This document shows positions 24,001 through 32,220 of a DNA stretch of 64,000 nucleotides, piece after piece; the first letter of the stretch is position 1, and every line of letters begins with the position of its first letter. Both the position numbers and the translations under genes were made by a program. The DNA is taken from positions 62,001 to 126,000 of the forward strand of contig CAMKLO010000001.1 in NCBI GenBank assembly GCA_946413655.1. The letters are read 5' to 3'. The notes under the pieces are model-generated. The model was not told the origin of the DNA, did not search any database, and worked only from the letters and a program-made list of their open reading frames with translations. This DNA is from an uncultured Fibrobacter sp. (lineage in GTDB: Bacteria > Fibrobacterota > Fibrobacteria > Fibrobacterales > Fibrobacteraceae).

Positions 24001-25361
24001 TTGACGATGAATTTTATGCAGCACTCGACAACTTCCCGCATAAAGCACCGCTCTTGTTGCTTTACGAAGTACTTTCGAATACAAAGGAAATCCGCTCTGG
24101 TGCAAACGGCGCTAGCATCGACGTTCCGACAGTGAACCCGGATAAGGAAAATCATTTGCGGTTGCATTTGGTCGTTTCGAAACCCGGCTTCCCGGAACCG
24201 TATAATGTGAGCCGAAGCCGCCAAGCGGAAGCTGGCGGTGTAGGCGAGAGTGAGCGCCTGACGGCGGTTTCTGATGCAGGGGCGCGAACGGTCGCTATAG
24301 AGGTGTCGCCAGAATGGGGGTCATACCGCATGTTCCTTGCGGTTCGCCCGGCGATTGTGACGTTTGGCATTGATTTCCCGCTTGAAGATAGACGTTTTGG
24401 CTGGCGGCTTGGTGAATCGGCTCTGATGGTTTCGGAAGAATCTCGCTTTTGGCAGTCTTTCCGCAAGCGTGTGGAGGGCGGACGTCTCGAATCTGCATCG
24501 CATCTCGAAACTGCGTCGCGTTCTGCTCAACAGAAAACCCCTCTCTCCGAAGACAAAAAGCAGCTTATTGCCGACCGCTTGAATTTACTCGAAACAGGCG
24601 GCGTTTTTGCAGACAACTTTGAAACTGTGCTCAAAATTTGGGTCGCAAAATCTCTCATTGCCGACCGTCTTGATGCCAATCGCTGTGTTCGCTTTACTGG
24701 ACTTGAATTTTCTCGTGGCAAAAAGATTCGCGACTTTAAAAGCCTTGCCGCAAACACCCGCAGCGAAGACGAAAAAATTCGCCTGTCGCTTGTGCGTGCT
24801 ACTTACGAATCGGGGCTCATCGGTGCAGAAGCGTTTGTGAAATGCTGGAATCTTCTCAAGGATTTCAGTATAAACATGCGCAACGCGAGCGGAAAACCTT
24901 TAATCCAAAATAAAATAATCACTACAGTTCACTCTGCATACCAAAAAGATTCTACTTTGTTTGAACGACTGTCTTCCGTTGCCGAAGTTTTAAATGTCGC
25001 TCTCCTCGTGGGTGACATCGGCGCATTTGGCAATTCCGGCGCACCTCGTAATGTATCCCGCGACTCTAGCGTACCCCGCGAAAACACGGAACTTTCCGCC
25101 AATACCCTCCGTGAATATTTCCGCCCATATCTCAAGGCGCGTTACCTCAAGGATCACGAACTGAAAAATGCCCGTGAACTTCTTGGAAAAATCGACCGCA
25201 TGCCAACGGATGACCCTGAATTTGCCGAACTCTACTTGCAGGCGAAGGCCTTGCTCGAAGATTTTGAAATCTTGAAATATAAGCGGAAAGGTGGCAATGT
25301 CGAAGATATCGTGGAAGAAGATGCTTTGGCGAGGCTGAAAGGCCGTTTTGGACGGCTCTAG
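21072..25361 (+). CDS. hrpA: ATP-dependent RNA helicase HrpA (DEAH box) carrying in-frame repeat insertions
   Basis: 1429 residues, longer than the roughly 1300 of E. coli HrpA. Helicase core: Walker A ADTGSGKST (38-46), EPRRLAA motif Ia, DEAH (155-158), SATLDA (187-192), and motif VI as RQRTGRAGR. HA2, OB-fold and the HrpA-specific DUF3418 region follow. HrpA acts on mRNA and stalled or collided ribosomes in other bacteria. Several blocks lack counterparts in the family and read like translated intergenic repeats: about residues 61-83, 222-257, 831-905 and 1045-1075. Each keeps the frame, so the gene appears functional. Insertion details are given as separate entries. Confidence 0.92.
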   Translation: MRAFFRLNIEYPELPVVEHREEFFELLEKHQVIIVKADTGSGKSTQLPKFLLEWFLDERRKDAAHTPEGEARAHTSEHEVRPFKIGVTEPRRLAAISIADRLREELKDEELVSTKIRFWEQGTNEAPIKVMTDGILLQEFRKDRLFRQYNAIMIDEAHERSLNIDILLGIFKTVLARRPDFKLIVASATLDAKLFEEFYDNSCVMEAEGRTYPVDVEYYFGRETRDERRENCVILSGMPSGMKSKDPVHDRDISGKGDSGLIEEARDAILDLETRHRDHLLCFLPTERDIQDLMGELAHELDAATFDVLPLYGRMSPDEQRRIFKHTGKTRVVLATNIAETSLTIPGIAYVVDTGMARISRYNAQARIQGLPVEEISKASARQRTGRAGRVKPGVCIRLYSPENFEKRDEFTEPEIRRSNLANVVLQLRSLGLELENFPFLQSPPHSAFRGAYKTLFELGALTADNSSGHVTKLGRDMTRLPMDVALSAVLLRARDLGVLQPALIVCSALSIQDPRVVPNDEPERTRIRQLHRKFCGHKSDFLVYVSMWNAFCTDWDGKTWNKLRKFCDKNSMHFLRLREWVDLYEQFSRILEVKFENRVCPFESFHRDNLHIALLSGFLGGIAHRDIENGCYRLVSGRETHVFPGSDLYAKSVEWLFSAEVRETSRTFLTKAAEIKPEWILQVAEPFCTRRWFEPTWNKERGFVEAVEEVSFRGLVISRGHRIDYARVNPEDCAQIFWREAVVMGEVARPFPFMTHNERVVENLHALEARKRQFGLAPGEDALVEYYTRIAGKVNSIKTLKDYIREHTDQFLKFDEKYWLDQLDGGTTGTTWTSDADGFRTGSFAALRMTNVALGMTSAGNVIPGSDPESPSRSKKENPDRVGIDKRATNEPSPSLGGSIEHFRIGERVVTGEMVFDATRDCDGITLNLPYDLLTEISPAKFAMSIQQWREWMIESVIREMPKSVKKLLEAKRTAIDDEFYAALDNFPHKAPLLLLYEVLSNTKEIRSGANGASIDVPTVNPDKENHLRLHLVVSKPGFPEPYNVSRSRQAEAGGVGESERLTAVSDAGARTVAIEVSPEWGSYRMFLAVRPAIVTFGIDFPLEDRRFGWRLGESALMVSEESRFWQSFRKRVEGGRLESASHLETASRSAQQKTPLSEDKKQLIADRLNLLETGGVFADNFETVLKIWVAKSLIADRLDANRCVRFTGLEFSRGKKIRDFKSLAANTRSEDEKIRLSLVRATYESGLIGAEAFVKCWNLLKDFSINMRNASGKPLIQNKIITTVHSAYQKDSTLFERLSSVAEVLNVALLVGDIGAFGNSGAPRNVSRDSSVPRENTELSANTLREYFRPYLKARYLKDHELKNARELLGKIDRMPTDDPEFAELYLQAKALLEDFEILKYKRKGGNVEDIVEEDALARLKGRFGRL
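21249..21320 (+). repeat. Repeat-like insertion 1 inside hrpA
   Basis: Between the Walker A helix and motif Ia (normally close together) lie two imperfect direct copies of a 27-base unit (GCCCATACCCCGGAGGGCGA / GCTCATACCTCAGAGCACGA), encoding an extra acidic loop. Confidence 0.55.
21733..21835 (+). repeat. Repeat-like insertion 2 inside hrpA
   Basis: Four GACGAGA tandem units, then GTCATCCTGAGC ... GAAGGATCCAGTG, the same element found between genes at 19801, 46207 and 29087. Translated in frame as TRDERRE then NCVILSGMPSGMKSKDPVH. Confidence 0.75.
23570..23745 (+). repeat. Compound repeat insertion 3 inside hrpA
   Basis: In inverse orientation: CACTGGATCCTTCGC..CTCAGGATGAC, then GTCATTCCGGG..CCCGGAAT, then AATCCCGATC..GTCGGGATT palindromes. 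Read through in frame as GSFAALRMT, VIPGSDPESP and NPDRVGI. Confidence 0.8.
24205..24300 (+). repeat. Possible repeat-derived insertion 4 inside hrpA
   Basis: An Arg/Glu/Gly-rich block (SRSRQAEAGGVGESERL and on) interrupts a conserved DUF3418 segment. DNA is GC-rich and palindromic (AGCCGCCAAGCGG, CTGGCGG..CCTGACGG). No exact second copy in the window. Confidence 0.4.
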
Positions 25362-25408
25362 ATAGCCTTAACTACTCTCAGGGCTGTGAATTTTCTAAAT
25401 TTGTCGCA

Positions 25409-26212
25409 ATGAAATCTCTTATCCGTATATTGTTAGCCTCTTGTTTGGTGATTTTGGTCGCCTGCGAGTCGAATGACCCCGTCATTGTTACGGTGGGCGA
25501 CTCTAAGTTGCACCAGTCGGAGATATACACGTACGCTCCTGATTGGGATTCCTGGGGCGATAACGAACGCATTCTGTTTTTGCAACACTGGATTGATGAA
25601 GAACTTATTTACCAGCAGGCCGTAAAAAATGGTGTTTTGAAGGATTCTACGCTGGCTCGCATGCTTGAACGCACAAAACGAAAAATTGTGGCCGATTACT
25701 ACATGCAGACGTTCTTGGATACGATGATGGTGAGTGATGGTGAAAAAATCGACTTCTATCATAAAAACCAGAACTTGTACTTGAATGGCAAAACTTCGGT
25801 TTCTGGTGCCATCCTTTCGTTTGCCGACTGGAAATCTGCAGTACTGTATTACAAGGAATTCAAGAACACCAAGTTTGAATCGATTCCGCCGAACCATCGC
25901 CTAGTGAAACGCATGAGAGAATTTGACGGCGTCGATGTGACTCCGGATCCGTGCATGATACCTTCGATTCGTCGTGCTGTGGTCGGTCGCATTACCCCGA
26001 TGAAGGTTTGCGACGGAGCAGCCAAGATTGCCGTTGTGACAAATCGTTTGGATTCCGCTGATGCGCGGCCGCTCGATGAAGTTATTGAAGATGTCTCTAT
26101 GCATGCTTGGATTGAGCATCAGAATGTAGTCTTGAAACGACTTAAGGACGAATGGAAAACGGGAATCCCCATAATTACGAAAATGAACGTACTTAGCGAA
26201 AAGGAAAAATAA
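25409..26212 (+). CDS. SurA/PpiC-like lipoprotein foldase (catalytic domain not evident)
   Basis: 267 residues. Signal peptide with lipobox LVAC (Cys20). The region after it (VIVTVGDSKLHQSEIYTYA ... LQHWIDEELIYQQAVKNGVL) matches the N-terminal chaperone module of SurA/PrsA proteins, followed by a helix-rich part. A clear parvulin active site is not seen. Its stop overlaps the next start (TAATG), so it is coupled to the SurA-like gene and probably assists outer-membrane or secreted protein folding. Confidence 0.7.
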   Translation: MKSLIRILLASCLVILVACESNDPVIVTVGDSKLHQSEIYTYAPDWDSWGDNERILFLQHWIDEELIYQQAVKNGVLKDSTLARMLERTKRKIVADYYMQTFLDTMMVSDGEKIDFYHKNQNLYLNGKTSVSGAILSFADWKSAVLYYKEFKNTKFESIPPNHRLVKRMREFDGVDVTPDPCMIPSIRRAVVGRITPMKVCDGAAKIAVVTNRLDSADARPLDEVIEDVSMHAWIEHQNVVLKRLKDEWKTGIPIITKMNVLSEKEK

Positions 26213-27495
26213 TGATTAGTAATCGAATTGCCTCTCTTGTATTTGCCTTGTCTGTCGCCTGCTTTGCCGAACCTGTGTTGATGGAAGGCATTGCGGCTGT
26301 CGTGGATGGCAAGCCGATTATGCGTTCGGAGTTCATGAACAACCTTTACAGGTTCCAGGATACGCCCGAAGCGGCAAATATGACGGAACAGCAGCAAAAA
26401 GAAACAGTGCTGGACCGCATGATCGAAGAAAAAGTTTTGCTCAGCCGTATCGACCGTGACTCGATTGTGATTACGGAATCCGAAGTGGATCAGCGTGTGA
26501 CTTCTCATCTCCAGTCCATAGCCGCAAGCCAGAAGATTGACATGGCGACTCTTGAAAAGGCTGTGCGTGCGCAGCTTGGCCTTTCGATGATTCAGTATCG
26601 TGAACAGCTCGGCAAACAAATTCGTAGTCATATGGAAATTTCCCGTGTGCGTCAACTCCACGTGGGTTCGATTCACCCGACCAAGAAAGAAGTGGATTTG
26701 TTCTATAAGGATTACAAGGATTCCTTGCCACGTCAGTTCAATTGCGTGCTGCTGAGTCATATCCAGATTCCGGTGAAGCCGGATTCCATGATTGTTGATT
26801 CCGTGAAGCATGTGGCGGAATTGTTGATTGATAGCTTGAACCTCGGCATCAAATTTGAGCTTTTGGCGAAGAACCACTCGCAGGACAGCTCTGCGGCAAA
26901 AGGCGGTGACCTCGGTTACTTTAAACGTGGCCTCTTGGACCCTGCTTTTGAACAAGCTATTTCTCGTTTGAAAAATGGTCATTACGCATCGACTCCGGTC
27001 AAGACGGATTTGGGTTGGCACATTGCCCGCGTGCTTGGCCGTAAAGAAGACGGTGTCCGTTCTGCACAAATTCTCTTGCGTACGATTCCGACTGCAAAGG
27101 ACACTGCTGCTGTGGTGGCTCTTGCCGATTCTCTTCGCAAGTCGATCAAGACAAAAGAAGAATTTGCGAATGCCGCTAAGAAGTATAGCGAAGACAAGTC
27201 CAGCAATTTCCAGGGCGGTTTGCTCGGCTGGTTCCAGCGCAATGAAATGGAGCCCGCTTACGTCGATCCTGTCGCGAATTTGAACGTTGGTGAAATTTCG
27301 GAGCCGGTCTTGATTGATGGGGCTTATCACTTGTTCCGTTTGGATGATTCTCGCCAGGTCCGCGAACTCACGCTTGAAGAAGATTACGGCAAGATTGAGA
27401 TGATGGCGGCAACGCACCTTGAAAACGAAAAGCTTGAAAAGCTTATCAAGAAGTGGCGTAAGGAAGTTCTCGTCGAAATCAGAATGACGGAATAA
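26212..27495 (+). CDS. surA: Periplasmic peptidyl-prolyl isomerase SurA-like, two parvulin domains
   Basis: 427 residues, the usual SurA length. Signal peptide ending around CFAEP, SurA N-domain (GIAAVVDGKPIMRSEF; ML..MIEEKVLLSRI), parvulin domain 1 (about 175-280, with AAKGGDLGYFKRGLLDPAFE) and domain 2 (about 285-385, with NFQGGLLGWFQRNEMEPAY), then a C-terminal helix. Assists outer-membrane protein assembly in the periplasm. Middle gene of an operon with a related lipoprotein and FtsE. Confidence 0.88.
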   Translation: MISNRIASLVFALSVACFAEPVLMEGIAAVVDGKPIMRSEFMNNLYRFQDTPEAANMTEQQQKETVLDRMIEEKVLLSRIDRDSIVITESEVDQRVTSHLQSIAASQKIDMATLEKAVRAQLGLSMIQYREQLGKQIRSHMEISRVRQLHVGSIHPTKKEVDLFYKDYKDSLPRQFNCVLLSHIQIPVKPDSMIVDSVKHVAELLIDSLNLGIKFELLAKNHSQDSSAAKGGDLGYFKRGLLDPAFEQAISRLKNGHYASTPVKTDLGWHIARVLGRKEDGVRSAQILLRTIPTAKDTAAVVALADSLRKSIKTKEEFANAAKKYSEDKSSNFQGGLLGWFQRNEMEPAYVDPVANLNVGEISEPVLIDGAYHLFRLDDSRQVRELTLEEDYGKIEMMAATHLENEKLEKLIKKWRKEVLVEIRMTE

Positions 27496-27496
27496 T

Positions 27497-28186
27497 ATGA
27501 TTCATTTCACCCATGTCACGAAATCTTACGAAGCCAACTGGAAGGCGTTGAACAACGTCACGTTCCGTATAAACAAAGGCGAGTTTGTTTTCTTGACGGG
27601 GCATTCCGGTGCTGGAAAATCGACGGTGCTCAAGCTCATTTATATGGACGAACGCCCGGACGATGAACGCGGTGGCCAGGTGATGGTCAAGTTTTCGGAC
27701 AACGTATTGTACGATAGCAAGAACACTCCGGACGAAAAAATCCAGGCGCTCCGCCGCAAGATGGGAATCATTTTCCAGGACTTTAAACTGTTGCCGGACC
27801 GCAATGTTTTCGAAAATGTGGCGCTTGCGCTCCGCATTGTAGGGACGCCAAGTAACAAGATTAACTCTGCCGTATTTGACGCGTTAGCACTTGTGGGAAT
27901 TACGCAAAAACGCTTTGCGATGCCTTACACGCTTTCGGGCGGTGAACAGCAGCGCGTAGCGATTGCCCGTGCGATGGTGCACAATCCGTACTTGCTTTTG
28001 GCGGACGAACCGACCGGTAACCTGGACCCGAAAAACGCCGAAGAAGTGTTCTGCATTTTCAAGGAAATCAATGCCCGCGGCACGACTATTTTGATGGCAA
28101 CGCATAACCCGGACTTTTATTTGAACAGCCCGTTCCGCCGTCTTGAACTCAGCCACGGCGAACTCTTGAACAGAGATATTCTGTAA
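27497..28186 (+). CDS. ftsE: Cell-division ABC ATPase FtsE
   Basis: 229 residues. Walker A GHSGAGKST within the FtsE-typical FVFLTGHSGAGKST, Q-loop FQDFKLLPDRNVFENVALAL, signature LSGGEQQRVAIARA, Walker B LLLADEPTGNLD, and H-loop ATHN. FtsE with the membrane protein FtsX controls peptidoglycan hydrolases at the septum. Start is one base after the surA-like stop. No ftsX follows, which is unusual; the next gene encodes a signal-peptide protein. Confidence 0.85.
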   Translation: MIHFTHVTKSYEANWKALNNVTFRINKGEFVFLTGHSGAGKSTVLKLIYMDERPDDERGGQVMVKFSDNVLYDSKNTPDEKIQALRRKMGIIFQDFKLLPDRNVFENVALALRIVGTPSNKINSAVFDALALVGITQKRFAMPYTLSGGEQQRVAIARAMVHNPYLLLADEPTGNLDPKNAEEVFCIFKEINARGTTILMATHNPDFYLNSPFRRLELSHGELLNRDIL

Positions 28187-28222
28187 CAGTATCTTGTATT
28201 GAAATTTTGGAGGGTATGATTT

Positions 28223-28861
28223 ATGCGTCGAATAGTGATTCTATGTTGTTTGATATTCTTCTGTTCCCATGCTTTTGCTGATGGCTTTTTTTTTGGAGGT
28301 GAAGGTACAGGGTGGACTGATCATGTCAATGATAAAGCGGTTTATAATGAAGATTTTAGTATGACCTTTGAAGGTGGAATTCCGGTTGGGAAAAATCTTT
28401 ATCTGAATGCTGATGTATTTAGTTACCACATGATTTCGGATAGAAGTGATACGAGTCATTTTGACCATAGAGTATCAGGGATAAACTCGTTTGTTTCTTT
28501 TGCTTTCCTTCCGTTTGTTGTGTTGAGTGGTGATGGCCGCCATGATGACGATATTCTGATGAATAGCTTTTTTTGGACGTTGTTCTTGTTGAATCCAACC
28601 GTGGAATATTTCTTTTGGAAGGGCTGGGTCCCTGTATCGGTGAGTGCGGGCTATAAGATGGATTGGTTTGCTTTTAGTCCCGGTCGTAAATTCTATTTCA
28701 GACCACATGCTGATTTGAACATTAATTTTATGGTTTTAAGAGTTTCTGCATCGTATGCTTATGTGGTTACGAATACATACGAACTTAAAAGGGGACCGCG
28801 ATTTTATTTGAAAGTTTATTTGGGGTGGGTGGATCGAGATCCTAGTGATTCAAAATTTTAA
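28223..28861 (+). CDS. Secreted / outer-membrane protein of unknown function
   Basis: 212 residues with a signal peptide (MRRIVILCCLIFFCSHAFA). The rest has alternating aromatic beta strands (FTEG-type, YFFWKGWVPVSVSAGYKM, LKVYLGWV), suggesting a small beta-barrel or beta-sandwich of the envelope. Preceded by GGAGG. No known family recognised. More AT-rich than ftsE. Confidence 0.5.
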   Translation: MRRIVILCCLIFFCSHAFADGFFFGGEGTGWTDHVNDKAVYNEDFSMTFEGGIPVGKNLYLNADVFSYHMISDRSDTSHFDHRVSGINSFVSFAFLPFVVLSGDGRHDDDILMNSFFWTLFLLNPTVEYFFWKGWVPVSVSAGYKMDWFAFSPGRKFYFRPHADLNINFMVLRVSASYAYVVTNTYELKRGPRFYLKVYLGWVDRDPSDSKF

Positions 28862-28880
28862 ATAACATGTTTTCTTAAAT

Positions 28881-28918
28881 GCAAAAAGACCGGCTCACCA
28901 CCGGCCTAATTTTTTTGC
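28881..28918. terminator. Symmetric terminator-like hairpin
   Basis: TGCAAAAA ... CCGG-ctcacca-CCGG ... TTTTTTTGCA. Stem is short in the centre but the flanks complement, so it can act in both directions. Confidence 0.55.
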
Positions 28919-28919
28919 A

Positions 28920-29110
28920 GTGTCATCCTGAGCAACGCGAAGACAACCCAGAAAGCGAGTGTCGCAGCCATGCGTGCATGGATATGACCGAGCCAAAGGG
29001 TTGGGGCTTGCCCCATCCAGTCACAGTTATTAATTTAACTGGATCCCTCATTGCATTCGGGATGACAGCTTACCATTCCGTTGTCATCCTGAGCGTTGCG
29101 AAGGATCCAT
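28920..29110. repeat. Intergenic repeats downstream of parC
   Basis: GTCATCCTGAGCAACGCGAAG (28921), GCGAGTGTCGCAGCCATGCG (28955-29000, second copy 31831-31877), an inverted GGATCC..GGGATGAC (29040-29066), and GTCATCCTGAGC..GAAGGATCC (29083-29109). Confidence 0.65.
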
Positions 29111-29117
29111 GAATTCC

Positions 29118-31661
29118 CTAGAACAGACTCGGCTCTTCTTGCGTATTGCTGTCTCCTTCGCCGCTTCCGTCGCTAAACGGGTCTGCCGACGAAATGCGGC
29201 TCACGCGCTTGATCTTCTTGGCGGTGAACTTGCTGCCGAGAGCCTTGTAGCCCTTGACTTCCGCAATTTCCGTCAAGTCGAGTTCTTCCTTCTGGACTTC
29301 GCGACCGACCTGGTATTCCATCAGTTCGCGAGCGTCATCCGTTGCGAAGAGTTCGATGAGCTTCGTGTCCTTGTGATCGGAGACCACGCTGAATTCCGTC
29401 GTCATGGGGCAACCTTCGAGATTGAAGCGCTTGACCATGTAGTTGTAATTCGAGCCTTCGAAGTAGAGCACCGTAAAGACCTGTGCGGGGTCGTACTTGT
29501 GCAAATACTTGATGTTCGAACCCACGAGAATTGGGTCTGCCATGTTGTGGACGCGGGCGCTACCGTCTTGTTTGATAATCAAGAGCTTGTCGTTTTCGCC
29601 GAATTCACCGAGGCAATCGCCCTTCTTCTGTGTCGAGACGATACCGCTCGGAGCATCGAAGTAAAGCACTCTTGCGCCAAGTGTCGAAACGCCCTTGCGC
29701 AGCCTCTTGACCGTCTTAATCGGGTACTTAGAAACGATGTTGCCAATGGCGCCACGTCCCTTGACTTCGACTTCGCTAAAATCGACTTCAAAATTCAGCT
29801 TGATACGCGGACGCGGCTTCAAGATGACTTCGACGACTTCGGCTTCGCCGTTTAAGTTGCTCGACATGTAAAGAATCTTGCTGCCGGGCTTGTTCTTGCC
29901 CATGTAGTAATCCTTGTCGCGAGTCACGCCGCCGACGTTGAAGCGCTTGATGTAAGCGTAACCGTCCTTGCCGTCTTGGTGGATGACGTTATAGATATGA
30001 CGTTCGTCGTCCTTGTTGAACTTTTCGACGAGAATGATGTCCTTACCGACAAAGTCCTTGTCGCTGACTTTCACAATCTTGTAGCTGCCGTCGGCCTTGA
30101 ACACGATCAAGTCATCGTATTCCGACACGTCGAAGAGGTATTCTTCCTTCTTCATGCCCGTGCCCACGAAGCCTTCCTTGCGGTTCACGTAGAGCTTCTG
30201 GTTTGCAAGTGCCACGTGTACGGCGTTCACCTTACCGAATTCGGCAATCTGCGTGCGGCGTTCCTTGCCTTCGCCGTACTTCTTCAAGATGTTCTTGAAG
30301 TGGTTCACGGCGTAATCGATAATGTGTTCCTGGTTGTACTTGCAGGTTGCAATGCTCTCTTCGAGTTCCTTCAAAAGCTGGTCGGCCTTTTCGCGGTCGT
30401 AATGGCTTATACGGCGGATCGGAATTTCAATCAATTTGCCGATTTCTTCGTCTGTAACTTCTTTGCGGTGCAAACGCTTGAGGTAAGGCGTGAGGCCTTC
30501 GCGAACGAGGCTGATAATTTGTTCACGGTCCTTCGCCTTCTTGATGACCTCATAGACTTCCTTCTCGATGAAAATTTTTTCGAGCGTGGTCATGTGCCAC
30601 TTGTCTTCGAGGTGCTTGAGCTCGTTGGCGAGTTCCCATTCCAAAAGCTTCACGGTGTGTTCCGTGTTGAGCTTCAAAATGTCCGAGACGCCCACGAATT
30701 TCGGGTGCTTGTCGATAATGACGCAAGTGCACGGAGAAAGCGATTTTTCGCAATCCGTAAAGGCGTAGAGCGCGTCAATAGCCACCTGCGGGTCCGTCCC
30801 CGGCTGCAAGTGCACCAAGATTTCGACGCCCTGGCTCGTGTTGTCATCCACGTGCTTGATCTTGATTTTGCCCTTGTCGTTTGCCTTGACGATGCTTTCG
30901 ATGAGGCTCACGGTCGTGGTGCCGTACGGGATTTCGCGGATGGCGAGCGTCTTGTTATCGACCTTTTCAATCTTGGCGCGGACCTTGACCTTGCCCCCGC
31001 GTTGACCGTCGTTGTAGTCGGTCACGTCGATAATGCCGCCCGTGAAAAAGTCCGGATAAAGCGTAAACTTCTTACCGCGCAGGCAGGCAATGCTAGCCTC
31101 GCAGAGCTCACGGAAGTTGTGGGGGAGGATGGAAGTCGAGAGACCGACGGCGATACCATCGACGCCCTGTGCCAAAAGCAGCGGGAACTTGACCGGGAGC
31201 GTGACCGGTTCTTCACTACGGCCATCGTAACTCGGAATCCATTCCGTCGTTTCGGGGTTGAACACGACATCGACAGCGAACGGCGTGAGGCGGCCTTCGA
31301 TATAACGGGGAGCTGCAGCGCGGTCGCCCGTGTAGGGGTTGCCCCAGTTACCCTGGGTGTCGATGAGCAAATTCTTCTGGCCGAGGCCCACAAGTGCATC
31401 GCCAATGGAGGCGTCGCCATGCGGGTGGTAAGCCATCGTTCGACCGACAATCGTTGCTACCTTCTGGTAACGACCATCGTGGTTTTCGAACATGGAATGC
31501 AAAATACGGCGCTGGACAGGCTTCAGCCCATCTTCAAAATACGGGACCGCACGGTCCAAAATCACATAGCTGGCGTAATCGAGGAACCAGCCGTCATAAA
31601 GTCGTTCTAGGTGATTGACGTTAGATAAACCTAGAGTAGTATCGGGTGTTTCTTGATTCAT
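29118..31661 (-). CDS. parC: DNA topoisomerase IV subunit A (ParC)
   Basis: 847 residues. Type IIA topoisomerase breakage-reunion subunit: LKPVQRRIL, the quinolone region YHPHGDASIGDAL, and the catalytic Tyr in AAAPRYIEGRL. A winged-helix/tower region and a beta-pinwheel C-domain follow. The C-domain lacks a clean gyrase box (only KGRGAIGN), which favours ParC over GyrA. The length and the acidic tail (SDGSGEGDSNTQEEPSLF) resemble the Bacteroidota/Fibrobacterota type. Decatenates daughter chromosomes with ParE, which is not in the window. Confidence 0.88.
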   Translation of the reverse strand: MNQETPDTTLGLSNVNHLERLYDGWFLDYASYVILDRAVPYFEDGLKPVQRRILHSMFENHDGRYQKVATIVGRTMAYHPHGDASIGDALVGLGQKNLLIDTQGNWGNPYTGDRAAAPRYIEGRLTPFAVDVVFNPETTEWIPSYDGRSEEPVTLPVKFPLLLAQGVDGIAVGLSTSILPHNFRELCEASIACLRGKKFTLYPDFFTGGIIDVTDYNDGQRGGKVKVRAKIEKVDNKTLAIREIPYGTTTVSLIESIVKANDKGKIKIKHVDDNTSQGVEILVHLQPGTDPQVAIDALYAFTDCEKSLSPCTCVIIDKHPKFVGVSDILKLNTEHTVKLLEWELANELKHLEDKWHMTTLEKIFIEKEVYEVIKKAKDREQIISLVREGLTPYLKRLHRKEVTDEEIGKLIEIPIRRISHYDREKADQLLKELEESIATCKYNQEHIIDYAVNHFKNILKKYGEGKERRTQIAEFGKVNAVHVALANQKLYVNRKEGFVGTGMKKEEYLFDVSEYDDLIVFKADGSYKIVKVSDKDFVGKDIILVEKFNKDDERHIYNVIHQDGKDGYAYIKRFNVGGVTRDKDYYMGKNKPGSKILYMSSNLNGEAEVVEVILKPRPRIKLNFEVDFSEVEVKGRGAIGNIVSKYPIKTVKRLRKGVSTLGARVLYFDAPSGIVSTQKKGDCLGEFGENDKLLIIKQDGSARVHNMADPILVGSNIKYLHKYDPAQVFTVLYFEGSNYNYMVKRFNLEGCPMTTEFSVVSDHKDTKLIELFATDDARELMEYQVGREVQKEELDLTEIAEVKGYKALGSKFTAKKIKRVSRISSADPFSDGSGEGDSNTQEEPSLF

Positions 31662-31713
31662 GGCTCGAAATGTAGTAAAATTTTTCCGCGAAGAAAAATT
31701 CTAGTGCTCATTA

Positions 31714-32100
31714 GTGCAAAAAGTACGGTCCTTTTATATAGGAGGGGGAAGTATCCCCCTGGTTCGCACTTCGTTGCTCTCCACCCTCTCTAGCGAGTGC
31801 TCAGTCGCCGCACCCGCAAAACCATGCAAGGCGAGCGCCGCAGCCATGCTCGCATGGCTATGGTCGAGCCGCAGGGGTTTCTGTAACGCCCGGCTTACCC
31901 CGCCTACCCGCCCTAATGCACAAAACCCCCTGTCTTTGCGATAGGGTGCCTTAAACATATTATTTAGAGTAAGGCGTACGCCAGTGTACCTTGCCGATTG
32001 ATTTGTTCAATGATTCATTTTTAGCATCTCTAAAAAGTCTTAACCTATCCTCTTGACAGTGAAATTTTTTTAGACTATATTTATTTAGTGCTCAAAAGAG
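31714..32100. other. Gene-free, repeat-rich stretch upstream of the antitoxin
   Basis: GC-rich repetitive DNA from 31740 to 31940, including GCGAGCGCCGCAGCCATGCT (31831), a relative of the 28955 repeat, then AT-rich promoter-type DNA. A 76-codon plus-strand frame here has no ribosome site or protein-like composition. Confidence 0.5.
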
Positions 32101-32114
32101 CAATGTATTAAACT

Positions 32115-32148
32115 CCGCAGTTTCAGCATGTCTGCGGAAGGAGTTAAA
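32115..32148 (+). promoter_or_regulatory. Hairpin overlapping a strong ribosome site
   Basis: CTCCGCAG at 32115 pairs with CTGCGG-aa-GGAG at 32132-32143, burying AAGGAG that lies just ahead of an in-frame ATG at 32149. A longer, regulated form of the antitoxin could start there. Confidence 0.4.
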
Positions 32149-32184
32149 ATGAAGAATAATATCGCTATAAAACCCATCAAATAC

Positions 32185-32213
32185 TTGCAATTGCTTTACA
32201 AACGATGTATATT
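32185..32213 (+). promoter_or_regulatory. Sigma70-like promoter placing the start at the antitoxin ATG
   Basis: TTGCAA, 17 bases, TATATT. Transcription would start about seven bases later, at or next to ATG 32221, giving a leaderless message. Confidence 0.45.
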
Positions 32214-32220
32214 TGATAGC

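Noticed and set aside
22560..24224. 554-codon minus-strand open frame opposite hrpA
   Set aside because: It is fully antisense to a well-supported DEAH helicase with all motifs; its translation has no recognisable domain, so it is a shadow frame.
29976..31610. 544-codon plus-strand open frame opposite parC
   Set aside because: Antisense to parC; hydrophobic Val/Asp/Phe-rich translation is the complement of parC codon bias.
31714..31944. 76-codon plus-strand frame upstream of the antitoxin
   Set aside because: Lies in repeat DNA related to 28955-29000, with no ribosome site.
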